This document shows, piece after piece, positions 1 to 8,659 of a stretch of DNA of 64,000 bases (the first letter of the stretch is position 1; each line of letters begins with the position of its first letter). The notes below the pieces were generated by a model. It was given only the letters and a program-made list of their open reading frames with translations. It did no database searches and was not told the origin of the DNA. The stretch lies in the NCBI GenBank assembly GCA_041394705.1, contig JAWKHS010000005.1, positions 310,001-374,000 on the forward strand. Direction: 5' to 3'. Position numbers and translations under genes: made by a program. Source of the stretch: Vicinamibacterales bacterium. Lineage in GTDB: Bacteria > Acidobacteriota > Vicinamibacteria > Vicinamibacterales > UBA2999.

Positions 1-492
1 TTCCACATGAACGGCGAGACGGTGGACGTCATTCCGATGATGCCGTCGCACACCGCCGGCGACACGATCGTGCGCTTCCGCGACGCCAACGTCATCTACA
101 TCGAGGACTTCTACAGGAACTTCGGCTACCCCTTCGCCGATCAGGCCAACGGCGGATCGATCCAGGGCATGCTCGAGGCCATCGACCTCATCGACCGCCT
201 GGCGGGTCCGGACACGGTGCTCGTGCCCGGCCACGGGACCTTCATCACGAAGCGGGACCTCCAGCCGTACCGCGCGATGCTCGTGGACGTGTGGAACAAG
301 GTGTCGGCGCTCCGCCGTCAGGGCAGGACGCTCGCGGAGGTCCTGGCCGCCAACCTCACCGCGCCGTACGACGAGTCGACGCTCGGCGACACCCGGCAGA
401 GCAAGGACCGGTTCGTCACCGAGGTCTACGACGAGATCCAGGACTTTCCGCCGGTCGTGGACGGCAAGCGGGCGATGCGCCCCCACCGGTGA
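1..492 (+). CDS. MBL-fold metallo-hydrolase, C-terminal part (5' truncated by window edge)
   Basis: The frame is open from base 1, so this is the last 163 residues of a longer protein. A PSHTAGDTIV stretch carries the second-half HTxGD metal-ligand motif of the metallo-beta-lactamase fold, and VPGHG supplies the late histidine. The histidine cluster HxHxDH would lie upstream of the window. A helical tail follows. The length and motif order fit the class-B-like hydrolases often secreted by Acidobacteriota. The substrate cannot be told. The next gene starts 7 bases downstream, so the two are probably co-transcribed. Confidence 0.8.
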   Translation, partial: FHMNGETVDVIPMMPSHTAGDTIVRFRDANVIYIEDFYRNFGYPFADQANGGSIQGMLEAIDLIDRLAGPDTVLVPGHGTFITKRDLQPYRAMLVDVWNKVSALRRQGRTLAEVLAANLTAPYDESTLGDTRQSKDRFVTEVYDEIQDFPPVVDGKRAMRPHR

Positions 493-499
493 CGCGCGC

Positions 500-2533
500 A
501 TGAGGTTCCCGGCCGCCGTCGCCGCCGGTCTCTGCCTGGCCGTGGCGTGGACGGCGGCGCCGTCGTCGCAGCCCCAGGAGCCGCGCTTCCGCGGCGGGAC
601 GAACCTGGTCCGGCTCGACGTGTACGCGTCGGTGGACGGCACGCCCGTGACCGATCTCACGGCGGCCGACTTCGAGGTGTTCGAGGACGGCGTCCGCCAG
701 GAGGTCACGTCCTTCGAGTTCATCAGCGCGCGCGGGCCGGCGCCCGACACGGCGCGCGTCGAGCCCACGACCGTGGCCGAGTCGCGCGCGCGGGCGGCGC
801 AGCCGGACACCCGCCTCTTCGTGCTCTTCCTCGACACCCTGCACGTCCAGGTCGAAGGGTCGTTCCACGCGCAGGGCCCCGTCGGCGCCCTGCTCGACCG
901 CCTCGTCGGCGGCAACGACCTGGTGGGCGTGATGACGCCGGACCTCCCGGCACGCGCCGTCACCTTCTCGCCGCGCACGTCCTCGGTCACCCGCCTCCTG
1001 ACGTCGAACTGGACGTGGGGCGAGCGTGGCCGGACGACGGACCCCCAGGAGCAGGTCATCGAGCAGTGCTATCCGGATTCGGGGTCCACGGCCGGTATCG
1101 CAAAGGCCCTCATCGAGCGCCGCCGAGAGGCCCGCACGCTGGATGCGCTCGCCGATCTGATCCGGTACCTCGAGGAGACGCGCGAGGAACGCTCGTTCGT
1201 CCTGCTGCTGACCGAGGGCTGGCTCACGCCCGGGCCCGACGAGTACCTGGGCCGGGCGGTCTCCATCGGCGGCCGCCGCGTCGTCCCTGGCGGGCCCGAT
1301 CCGCTCGGGCTCACGCCGGACGGCCGGTTGACCCTCGACACGGGCGCCAGCCTGGACGGCTGCGAGCGGGAGCGCGCCCTGCTGGCCCGCCGTGACTTCG
1401 ATCGCGACTACCAGCAGTTGATGCGCACGGCGAACCGGGCCAACGTCAGCTTCTACCCGATCGACCCGCGGGGGCTCGTGGTGTTCGACGACCCGATCGG
1501 CCCCGGCCGTCCCTCGACGCCGGTGCAGGACAGCCGGCGGCTGTCGAGCCGGCAGGATCACCTGCGCCAGCTCGCGCTGGAGACGGACGGCGAAGTCGTG
1601 CTCAACACCAACATCGACCGGGCGCTGCCGAAGCTGCTCACGGACATCGGGTCGTACTACCTGCTCGGCTACGTCTCGACGAACCAGAAGCTCGACGGCA
1701 AGTACCGGCGGCTGACGGTGAAGGTCACGCGGCCCGGCGTCAGCACGAGGTCGCGGCCCGGCTACGTCGCCCCGACCGAGGCCGAGGTGACGGCGGCGAC
1801 GGCGCGGACCGAGACGCGCCGCGAGGCGCCAGACGAGGTCGCGCGCGCGCTGTCGCGCCTGCCCGGCGGACGCACACCCACCGCGCTCGTCGTGGAGGCG
1901 GCCGGGGGCCCCGGCTCGCTGCGCATCGCGCTCGAGCTCGACCGCGCCACGGCCGCCGAGGCGGACTGGAAGAAGGGCGCCACGGCGAAGGTCGTGGTCA
2001 CGGCCGAGGACGGCACCCCGGTCGGCGACGCTGCCCCGGTGACGCTGGGGCCCGGTGTACGCGTCGCGCTGGTCCAGCGCGCGGCGCCGGCGCCCGGCCA
2101 CTACAAGGTGCGGGTGGAGGCGGCGCCCGACGGCGGCACGGTGCCGCTCACGGCCGTCGCCGAGGCGACGGTGCCCTCCTCCGGCGCGCTCCTTGGGCCC
2201 GCGTCGCTCGCCTTCCGCTGGGGACCGAGCACGGGCCGCCGCGTGGAGCCGACGGCCGATCCCCGCTTCCGCCGGACCGAACGCCTCATCACGGAGACGG
2301 CGGTCCTCGACGACGGCGCCGTGCTCGACGCCCAGCTGCTCAACCGGCTCGGTCAGCCCGTGGAGATTCCCGTGAAGGTCACCGCGCGCGTCGACGACGC
2401 GTCGCACGCCCGGACGCTGGTGGCCGAGGTGACGCTGGCGCCGCTCGCGGCCGGCGAGTACGTCCTGGCCGTGGGCGCCACGCGCGGCGTGACGACCGAA
2501 CACGCGCACTACGCCATCCGGGTCGTCCCGTAG
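500..2533 (+). CDS. VWFA-related domain protein (acidobacterial type), exported
   Basis: 677 residues beginning with a clear signal peptide (about residues 1-26). An N-terminal segment resembling the opening of acidobacterial VWFA-related proteins (NLVRLDVYASV, then DFEVFEDGVRQEV, residues 35-75) is followed by a von Willebrand A-like fold whose first strand is LFVLFLDTLHV, in the place where a MIDAS DxSxS would begin but with D-T-L. The marker phrase SYYLLGYVSTN, usual near the end of the VWA part in this family, is at about residue 384. The last third is beta-rich and of unknown role. The family is very abundant in Acidobacteriota, with undefined function; extracytoplasmic protein interaction is the usual guess. 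Confidence 0.85.
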   Translation: MRFPAAVAAGLCLAVAWTAAPSSQPQEPRFRGGTNLVRLDVYASVDGTPVTDLTAADFEVFEDGVRQEVTSFEFISARGPAPDTARVEPTTVAESRARAAQPDTRLFVLFLDTLHVQVEGSFHAQGPVGALLDRLVGGNDLVGVMTPDLPARAVTFSPRTSSVTRLLTSNWTWGERGRTTDPQEQVIEQCYPDSGSTAGIAKALIERRREARTLDALADLIRYLEETREERSFVLLLTEGWLTPGPDEYLGRAVSIGGRRVVPGGPDPLGLTPDGRLTLDTGASLDGCERERALLARRDFDRDYQQLMRTANRANVSFYPIDPRGLVVFDDPIGPGRPSTPVQDSRRLSSRQDHLRQLALETDGEVVLNTNIDRALPKLLTDIGSYYLLGYVSTNQKLDGKYRRLTVKVTRPGVSTRSRPGYVAPTEAEVTAATARTETRREAPDEVARALSRLPGGRTPTALVVEAAGGPGSLRIALELDRATAAEADWKKGATAKVVVTAEDGTPVGDAAPVTLGPGVRVALVQRAAPAPGHYKVRVEAAPDGGTVPLTAVAEATVPSSGALLGPASLAFRWGPSTGRRVEPTADPRFRRTERLITETAVLDDGAVLDAQLLNRLGQPVEIPVKVTARVDDASHARTLVAEVTLAPLAAGEYVLAVGATRGVTTEHAHYAIRVVP

Positions 2534-2535
2534 CC

Positions 2536-2570
2536 GCGCAGGCCGTCGATCCGGCGGAATGTTCCTGCGC
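2536..2570. terminator. stem-loop between convergent genes
   Basis: A 7-bp perfect stem (GCGCAGG / CCTGCGC) with a 21-nt loop lies just past the stop of the VWFA gene and before the stop of the convergent propeller gene. There is no T-tract. It is a candidate bidirectional terminator, judged from position and symmetry only. Confidence 0.35.
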
Positions 2571-2595
2571 TGGCTCAGTCGAATCGCCGATCCGC

Positions 2596-3711
2596 TCAGC
2601 GCGTGGCCAGGCCGTTGGCGGTGCCGGGCACGGGCACCGCGCCGGGCAGCGGCATGAGGCTGCCGTCGCCACCGACACGGAAGCCGGCAATCGTGTGGCT
2701 GCCCCCGTTGAGCACGTACAGGAAGCGGCCGTTGTCGGTGATCACCATGTCGAGGGGCGTGCTGCCGGCCCCGGTGACGCCGGTCACGCCGTCGTCGTCG
2801 ACGAGTGCGATCTGGCCGTCGAAGTCCACGGCGAAGCCCGAGATCGATCCGCTGGCGGCGTTGGTCACGTACAGGTAGCGGCCGTCGGGCGTGAGCACGG
2901 CCCAGCAGGCGGCGGCCTGGTTGGTCGGCACCGACGGGCTGATGGCGGTCAGCGCCCCGTCCTCCCCCACGTCGTACGACGAGGTGGCGGATCCGTTGCC
3001 GGCGCCAGCGGCCTCGGTCACGAACACCTGGTCACGGCGGCCGACGGCGAAGCCGAACGGGGTCGCGCCGCTGGACGGCTGCACCAGCGCATGGCCGGGC
3101 ACGCCGTCGCGGTCGACGGCGTAGGTCACGATCTGGCTGGTGGCCTTCTCCGTCACGAGCAGCACGTCGCCGTCGCGCGAGAAGCCGATCTGCGCCGGGG
3201 CCACGCCGGTGCCGCTCAACCCGCGCAGGCTGCCGGGGATGGGCCGCAGCCGGCCGTGGCGCAGCCTGAAGCCGGCAATCGAGTCGGTGCCCGCGTTGAG
3301 CACGTACACGACGCCGTGGTGCTCGGTGACGCTGATCGGCCCGAGGCCGCCGCTGTCCACGACGTCCACCAGGCGCAGCCCGTGCGGGCGCACCTCGAGC
3401 AGCGACACCGAATGACTGCCGGCGTTGACCACGAGGAGCCACCGCTCGTTGCCGCTCAGGACGAGGCCGCTCTGGTTGCCCAGGCCGGCGCCCGTTCCGT
3501 TGCCGCCGGTGGCGACATGGCCGGACGCCACGAGACGGCCGTCGGAGGCACGGTCGAAGACGAGCACGGCATTGCCCGTGGCGCCGTTGGTCATCGTGTA
3601 GACGGCGCCTGGCGAGCCGCGGCGATCGTCACGGCGGGGACCGGCGCTCGCGGCCGTCGCGGCGACGAGCACGAGCACCGCCGCCAGCACGGAGAAGGAT
3701 CGATTGGTCAT
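2596..3711 (-). CDS. secreted beta-propeller protein (lactonase / YVTN-like)
   Basis: 371 residues. An upstream GTG/ATG-type start at 3723 is in frame, but ATG at 3711 has GGAGAG 4-5 bases before it and gives a compact signal peptide, so it is preferred. The mature chain is a run of about 45-residue blades with repeated G-x-x-x-P-x-x-I/V ... L-Y-V-x-N motifs (GRFLYVLNGG, GRYLYVTNAA), as in the 6-phosphogluconolactonase / 3-carboxymuconate cyclase-like seven-bladed propellers. The export signal argues against a role in the pentose phosphate pathway, so catalytic activity is unproven. The 200-bp region upstream holds three GGAATA-type motifs. Confidence 0.8.
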   Translation of the reverse strand: MTNRSFSVLAAVLVLVAATAASAGPRRDDRRGSPGAVYTMTNGATGNAVLVFDRASDGRLVASGHVATGGNGTGAGLGNQSGLVLSGNERWLLVVNAGSHSVSLLEVRPHGLRLVDVVDSGGLGPISVTEHHGVVYVLNAGTDSIAGFRLRHGRLRPIPGSLRGLSGTGVAPAQIGFSRDGDVLLVTEKATSQIVTYAVDRDGVPGHALVQPSSGATPFGFAVGRRDQVFVTEAAGAGNGSATSSYDVGEDGALTAISPSVPTNQAAACWAVLTPDGRYLYVTNAASGSISGFAVDFDGQIALVDDDGVTGVTGAGSTPLDMVITDNGRFLYVLNGGSHTIAGFRVGGDGSLMPLPGAVPVPGTANGLATR

Positions 3712-3771
3712 GGCACTCTCCATCGGTGTACGCCGCGGCGGACCGCGGGCCGCCGTGGTGGCGACGCTTCT

Positions 3772-3842
3772 GGAATACCTGTCGCGCGGAGCGATATTCC
3801 CGTGGGCGCGGCGCGCGCCGGGCGCGGGGCGCCGGGAATATC
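3772..3842. repeat. three GGAATA-type motifs, two forming a perfect 10-bp inverted repeat
   Basis: Positions 3772-3779 read GGAATACC; 3793-3802 read GATATTCCCG; 3833-3842 read CGGGAATATC. The last two are exact reverse complements separated by 30 bases. Centre-to-centre distances are about 21 and 40 bases, near whole numbers of helical turns. GTCGCGCG also occurs twice here (3781-3788 and 3851-3858). They lie 60-130 bases upstream of the propeller gene on the minus strand and behind lgt. An operator array or an RNA stem in the leader are both possible. Confidence 0.5.
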
Positions 3843-3918
3843 CACGCGCCGTCGCGCGATAGGGTTCACGAGCGGATGACCGCGCAGGCCGACCGCGGCA
3901 CCCGGCGGGCTCGCGCCG

Positions 3919-4650
3919 TCAGCGCGTCGGCCGGCTCGCGGCCAGCGCCAGGCCGAGCACCACGGCGGCGAGCGAGAACACGTGGGCGATGGAGAATGGC
4001 CCGACGATCGGCGTACGGACGCGCAGGAGCTCCACGAAGAACCGGGTCGTGCCGGTGAGCACCAGGTAGGTGCCGAACACGACGCGGTCGCTCCTGCCGT
4101 GGCGGCGCATCCGCAGCAGCAGCCACGCGATCGGCAGGAGCGCCGCCATCTCGTACAGCTGCGTCGGGTGCACGGGCGTCGTCGTGGGAGGCAGCCCTTC
4201 GGGAAAGGCCACGGCCCACGGCAGCGTGCTGGGCGTGCCGTAGTCGTCGCCCACGAAGAAGCACCCGATCCGGCCGATCGCATGACCCACCGCGAGCGCC
4301 GGCGCCGCGGTGGCGAGCACCCGCAGCACCGGGATCCGGTGGCGGCGCAGCGTCACGAGGCCGGCGGCCAGGCCGCCGGCGAATCCGCCGAACCAGCTCA
4401 ATCCGCCGCGCGAGAAGAGCAGCTCGAAGAACGGACCCACGCGGCCCGCGTGCTCGATGGCCCAGACGAGCTTCGCCCCGGCCAGGCCGCCCACGATGCC
4501 CGCCATGGCCGCGTCGAGCGCGCCGTCCGGCAGGTGCGAGGCCTGGCGCTCGCGGTCGAAGAGCCACAGGCCGACGGCCGCGCCGATGGCGACGAGCACG
4601 CCGAAACTGGTGATCTCGAAGGTGCCGATGCGGAAGAGGACGGGATACAT
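3919..4650 (-). CDS. lgt: prolipoprotein diacylglyceryl transferase
   Basis: 243 residues, close to the family norm. Lgt transfers a diacylglyceryl group from phosphatidylglycerol to the lipobox cysteine of prolipoproteins in the inner membrane. The sequence shows about seven hydrophobic segments, the N-terminal FEITSFGVLVAIG helix, the Lgt signature HAIGRIGCFFVGDDYG with its essential arginine, and HPTQLYEM later on. Start at ATG 4650 (MYPVLFRIG) matches the usual Lgt N-terminus; the open frame upstream of it is non-homologous. A GACAAT hexamer (4662-4667, minus strand) lies 11 bases before it. Several putative lipoproteins in this window would be its clients. Confidence 0.93.
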   Translation of the reverse strand: MYPVLFRIGTFEITSFGVLVAIGAAVGLWLFDRERQASHLPDGALDAAMAGIVGGLAGAKLVWAIEHAGRVGPFFELLFSRGGLSWFGGFAGGLAAGLVTLRRHRIPVLRVLATAAPALAVGHAIGRIGCFFVGDDYGTPSTLPWAVAFPEGLPPTTTPVHPTQLYEMAALLPIAWLLLRMRRHGRSDRVVFGTYLVLTGTTRFFVELLRVRTPIVGPFSIAHVFSLAAVVLGLALAASRPTR

Positions 4651-4939
4651 GGGCGCGATCCATTGTCGCGCCTGACCCGCCGTCTGCGGCGCCGTTTCGC
4701 GCGAACGCGCGACGCGTGGCGGGTGGCGATGCCGCGGATCCCTCCGCGTCCTGCGCAGGTGGAACGCGATGGCGGGCCATGTGTGGCAACCCGACCACAC
4801 GTCGCCCGTGTCGTCCGTGGTCGCCCGGACACGCCCGCGGCAAGTGGCAGGCTCGGGCTCCGACCGTTCTGTGGATTTTCTCGTCGCTGCGATGGCCGGG
4901 TTCTTGCTCGTCGGCCGGGCGCAGTCGACGGGAGGTCTC
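4651..4939. other. 289-bp intergenic region, divergent promoters expected
   Basis: Lies between lgt (minus) and the propeller/FnIII gene (plus). Open frames cross it on both strands but resemble no protein family. Besides the GACAAT hexamer near lgt and a GGAGG ribosome-binding site at 4931-4935, nothing distinctive is seen. Confidence 0.4.
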
Positions 4940-6160
4940 ATGCGAGGATCCAGTGGTGTCGGTGTCGCGCTGTGCGTGGGCGTTCTGCTCGGAGGCGGAT
5001 CGGCGGCCGTCGCGCAAGACACGGTCATCGTCTCGGGGCGGTTCCTGAGCGGCGTCAGGGACCCGGGCGCCGACCTGGGTCCGGCCCCGGTGGAGCTCAC
5101 CTGGCCGCTGGCCGGCGGAGGCCGGTTCGCGGCGCTGGGGAACCAGGTGGTGGACCTCCACACCGGTCAACGGCACACCTTCAGTGCGCCGGGCACGATC
5201 ATCGCCGTCGACGCCGTGCGCCCGCGCGTCTTCTTCAGGCACACCGCGCCCCACCAGGCCGGGATCGCCGAGATCGACCTCCGCACGGGAGCGAGCCGGA
5301 CCCTGCGCGTGCTGGGTGCCGACGAAGCGCTGTCGCCGGACCAGGTGCGCTACGCCGCGGATGGCGATCGGCTGTTCCTCGACCTGAGCCCCGCGGTCAG
5401 CTCGCCGCTCACGCCGGTCCCCCATCCGGTCGCCGTGATCGACGGCACCTCGGGCGCCCTCATCGCGTCGTTCACGGTATCGGCGCCCTCGCCGGTCGCG
5501 TGGCTCGTCACGCCAGAGGGCGACCGGGCGTATGTCGGCGGGGTCAGCGGCTTTGCGCCTGGCCCCCTGACGATGGTGAACGTGGCCACGGGCGCGCAGG
5601 CGACGTTCGCACCCGCCAACAGGCCGCTGTTCTGGGACGAGCTGAACGAGCACCTGATCGCGCGCGGCGGCGACGGCTTCGTCCTGACCCGCGATCTCGT
5701 GCCCCTCGGCCAGGCGGCGCTCCCCGTGTGCGTGGCGCTGGGCACGAGCCCCCACACGGGCCGGCTGTACGTCGTCGAGGCACTGCCGTACACGGCCCAG
5801 GACGTGACGCGCCTGACGGTGCTCGACAGCCGCACGTTCGCCGGCCTCGCCGGCAGGTCCTGGCCCGGCCTCGCGTGCAACGTGACCGTCCTTTCGGCCC
5901 CGGGGCCGCCGCGAGACCTGCGCGCCACGGTATCGGGCCACGACGTCTCCCTCGACTGGGTCAACGTCGGCGCCGCGGCGGGGTTCGTGCTCGAGGCCGG
6001 CATCGCACCGGGCCGCACCGACCTCCGGGTGTTCCTGGGACCGGAGTCCCACACGGCATTCACCAGCGTGCCATCGGGCACCTACTACCTGCGTCTGCGC
6101 GGCGGCAACGCGTTCGGCGGCGGGCGGCCGTCAGTCGAGATCCGCGTGGTGGTTCCGTAG
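4940..6160 (+). CDS. secreted beta-propeller protein with C-terminal fibronectin type III domain
   Basis: 406 residues. The start is ATG 4940 with GGAGG 4 bases upstream; the frame is open further back, but that part lacks protein character. The signal peptide ends near AAVAQD (residue 24). Residues 30-310 read as irregular propeller blades (GDRAYVGGVSG, TGRLYVVEALP). The last 90 residues are a fibronectin type III domain opening with PGPPRDLRATVSG and ending in the typical YYLRLRGGNAFG segment. No enzyme motif is present. Such propeller-FnIII proteins are common among Vicinamibacteria. The role is unknown; an extracellular binding function is an inference. Confidence 0.75.
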   Translation: MRGSSGVGVALCVGVLLGGGSAAVAQDTVIVSGRFLSGVRDPGADLGPAPVELTWPLAGGGRFAALGNQVVDLHTGQRHTFSAPGTIIAVDAVRPRVFFRHTAPHQAGIAEIDLRTGASRTLRVLGADEALSPDQVRYAADGDRLFLDLSPAVSSPLTPVPHPVAVIDGTSGALIASFTVSAPSPVAWLVTPEGDRAYVGGVSGFAPGPLTMVNVATGAQATFAPANRPLFWDELNEHLIARGGDGFVLTRDLVPLGQAALPVCVALGTSPHTGRLYVVEALPYTAQDVTRLTVLDSRTFAGLAGRSWPGLACNVTVLSAPGPPRDLRATVSGHDVSLDWVNVGAAAGFVLEAGIAPGRTDLRVFLGPESHTAFTSVPSGTYYLRLRGGNAFGGGRPSVEIRVVVP

Positions 6161-6244
6161 TCGCCCCGGGGGATGGGTGGGGCGTCCCGGGGCCCGGCCG
6201 GCTGGTCGGGCCGGTCCCCACCGTGCGCGTGCTAGCGTAACGGT

Positions 6245-6261
6245 CCGGGCCTGGCGCCCGG
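6245..6261 (+). other. small hairpin in the leader of the GH127 gene
   Basis: CCGGGC / GCCCGG, a 6-bp perfect stem with a 5-nt loop, about 18 bases upstream of the GH127 start and about 7 bases after a TAGCGT hexamer at 6233-6238. It could be a transcript-start hairpin or part of an operator. No known riboswitch is recognised. Confidence 0.25.
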
Positions 6262-6278
6262 CGGTACCGCGGACGCGC

Positions 6279-8645
6279 ATGCACCTCTCGAGATCCGAGT
6301 TCCTCCGGCTCGTCGCCGGCGGCGCCACCTGGCTGGCGGCGCCCCGCGCGGCTCTTGCCGGCTGGCGTGCGGCGCCGGCGGTCGCGACCGCAATCCCGCT
6401 GACGGCGGTGCGGCTCACGGGCGGACCGCTCAAGGCGGCCCAGGACCGCGACGCCGCCTACCTGCTGTCGCTCGACCCCGACCGGCTGCTCGCCTTCTAT
6501 CGGGTCCGGGCGGGGCTCGAGCCGAAGGCGCCGGGCCTGACCGGCTGGGACGCCGATGGCCGGCAGCTCACGGGGCACATCGCCGGGCACTACCTGTCGG
6601 CCGTGAGCCTCATGTGGGCGGCCACGGGCGATGCGCGCTTCAAGGCCCGCGCGGACACGATCGTGGCGGGCCTGAAGGAGGTGCAGGACCGGCACGGCGA
6701 CGGGTTCGCCGGCGCGCTGTCCGGGGTGCGCGAGGCCTTCGCCGAGGTCTCGCGCGGCGAGATCCGATCGGCGAACTTCGACCTGAACGGGCTGTGGTCG
6801 CCCTGGTACACGCTGCACAAGACGTTCGCGGGCCTGCGCGACGCCTGGCGCCACACGGGCAATCGCACCGCGCTCGAGGTCGAGACGACGTTCGCACGAT
6901 GGGCCGAGGGCGTGCTCTCGCCCATGACCCGGGACCAGGTCCAGCGGATGCTCGGCACCGAGTTCGGCGGCATGAACGAGGTGCTCGCCGACCTCTATGC
7001 GGACACCGGCGATCGGCGCTGGCTGGCGCTCTCGTACCGCTTCGAGCACGCGGCGGTGCTCGATCCGCTGGTCCGCGGCGAGGACCCGCTGAACGGCCTG
7101 CACGGCAACACGCAGGTGCCAAAGCTCCTCGGGTCGGCCGCGCGCTACGACGCAGCCGGAGACTCGCGCGACCACGCGGCCGCCACCACGTTCTGGACGC
7201 GCGTGGTCGAGCACCACACCTTCGCCTCCGGCGGCCACGGCAAGGACGAGTACTTCCGCGAGCCCGATCGGCTGGCCAGCATCGTGGACGGGCGCACGGC
7301 CGAGACGTGCAACGTCTACAACATGCTCAAGCTGACCAGAACGCTCTTCGCCTGGCAGCCGGACGTCCGCTACGCCGAGTACCACGAACGCGCGCTCTTC
7401 AACCACATCCTGGGATCGATGGACCCGTCCGACGGGGCCACCTGCTACATGGTGCCGGTGGGCCGGGGCGTGCGCCGCGAGTACGCGGACATGGGCCGGA
7501 GCTTCACGTGCTGCGTGGGCACGGGGATGGAAAGCCACGCCCTGCACGGCCTGGGCCTGTACTACGAGGCCGGCGACCGGCTGTGGGTGAACCTCTACGC
7601 ACCGTCCACCGCGCGGTGGGAGGGCCAGGGCGTCACGCTCGCCATGGACACGACGTTCCCGGAAGGCGACTCGGCCACGCTGCGCCTGGCGCTCGCCTCA
7701 CCGCGGCGCCTGACGCTGTCGCTGCGCCGGCCCTCGTGGGCGGGTGACGGCTTCGAGGTGCGCGTCAACGGCCGGGCATTCCCAGTCTCCGGCGGCCCCG
7801 GCACCTACGTCGAGGTCGCGCGCGAGTGGCGCGACGGCGACACGGTGTCGCTGACCCTGCCCAAGGTGCTGCACGTCGAGCGGCTGGCCGACGACCCGAC
7901 GCGCGCGGCCGTGCTCTGGGGTCCGCTGGTGCTCGCCGGCGATCTCGGCCCGCAGCCCGATCGCGCGGACGGTGACGGCGACGGCCCGGCCACGGCCGTC
8001 GTGGCATCGCCGGCCATCGTCACCGAGCGTCCGGTCACCGAGTGGCTGCGGCCCGTCGCCGGGCGGCCGGGCGCGTTCCGCACGGCGGGCGTGGGCACCG
8101 ACGTCACGCTCGCGCCGTTCCACCAGACACACCGCCGCATCTACACCGGCTACTGGGATCTGCTCACGCCGGCGGAGCATGCCCGGCGCCTGGAGGCGCT
8201 CGAGGCCGAGCGCGCGCGCCAGCGCCGGCTCGAGGCCGCCACCGCCGGCTACGTCGCGCCGAGTGACGACGAGGCCGACGAGCGCGCCCACCGCCAGCAG
8301 GGCGAGGCCACGTCGATCGTCCGCACCGACGGCCGGCCGGGACGTCGGGCCGCCGCGTGGTTCTCCTACGACGTGGCGCTCGCCGGCGAGGCGCCGGCGT
8401 GGCTGGTGGCCACCTACAACCGCGACAACCGCCGCGCCCGGAGCTTCGACGTGCTGGTGGACGGCGAGAAGGTGGGCGAGGAGCGGATCCCGTTCGACAG
8501 CGCGCCACGCTTCTACGACCGCGAGTACGCGCTGCCGGCCGCCCTCGTGGCGGGCAAGGCACGGCTCACCATCAGGTTCGAGGCCACCGGGGGCAACGAG
8601 ATCGCACCGGTGTACGGCCTCCGCCTGGTGCGGGCCGGCTGGTAG
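6279..8645 (+). CDS. GH127 glycoside hydrolase (beta-L-arabinofuranosidase family), exported
   Basis: 788 residues. The family releases L-arabinofuranose from beta-linked oligosaccharides using a zinc-bound cysteine nucleophile. Known ligands of Bifidobacterium HypBA1 are a Glu-x-Cys pair and a Cys-Cys pair. Here these appear as E342-T-C344 (AETCNVYNM) and C411-C412 (FTCCVGTGMES), and a glutamate in GGHGKDEYF (E324) sits where the acid/base is expected. The (alpha/alpha)6 barrel is followed by a C-terminal beta-domain of the DUF4986/DUF6805 type. ATG 6279 gives a hydrophobic export signal (LRLVAGGATWLAAP) without a twin arginine. The next gene starts 14 bases on. Confidence 0.87.
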   Translation: MHLSRSEFLRLVAGGATWLAAPRAALAGWRAAPAVATAIPLTAVRLTGGPLKAAQDRDAAYLLSLDPDRLLAFYRVRAGLEPKAPGLTGWDADGRQLTGHIAGHYLSAVSLMWAATGDARFKARADTIVAGLKEVQDRHGDGFAGALSGVREAFAEVSRGEIRSANFDLNGLWSPWYTLHKTFAGLRDAWRHTGNRTALEVETTFARWAEGVLSPMTRDQVQRMLGTEFGGMNEVLADLYADTGDRRWLALSYRFEHAAVLDPLVRGEDPLNGLHGNTQVPKLLGSAARYDAAGDSRDHAAATTFWTRVVEHHTFASGGHGKDEYFREPDRLASIVDGRTAETCNVYNMLKLTRTLFAWQPDVRYAEYHERALFNHILGSMDPSDGATCYMVPVGRGVRREYADMGRSFTCCVGTGMESHALHGLGLYYEAGDRLWVNLYAPSTARWEGQGVTLAMDTTFPEGDSATLRLALASPRRLTLSLRRPSWAGDGFEVRVNGRAFPVSGGPGTYVEVAREWRDGDTVSLTLPKVLHVERLADDPTRAAVLWGPLVLAGDLGPQPDRADGDGDGPATAVVASPAIVTERPVTEWLRPVAGRPGAFRTAGVGTDVTLAPFHQTHRRIYTGYWDLLTPAEHARRLEALEAERARQRRLEAATAGYVAPSDDEADERAHRQQGEATSIVRTDGRPGRRAAAWFSYDVALAGEAPAWLVATYNRDNRRARSFDVLVDGEKVGEERIPFDSAPRFYDREYALPAALVAGKARLTIRFEATGGNEIAPVYGLRLVRAGW

Positions 8646-8659
8646 GCGCCGCGCGTCCC

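Noticed and set aside
416..2509. 697-codon antisense frame opposite the VWFA gene
   Set aside because: Arg/Gly/Ala-rich composition, no domain; it mirrors codon bias of the real gene in very G+C-rich DNA.
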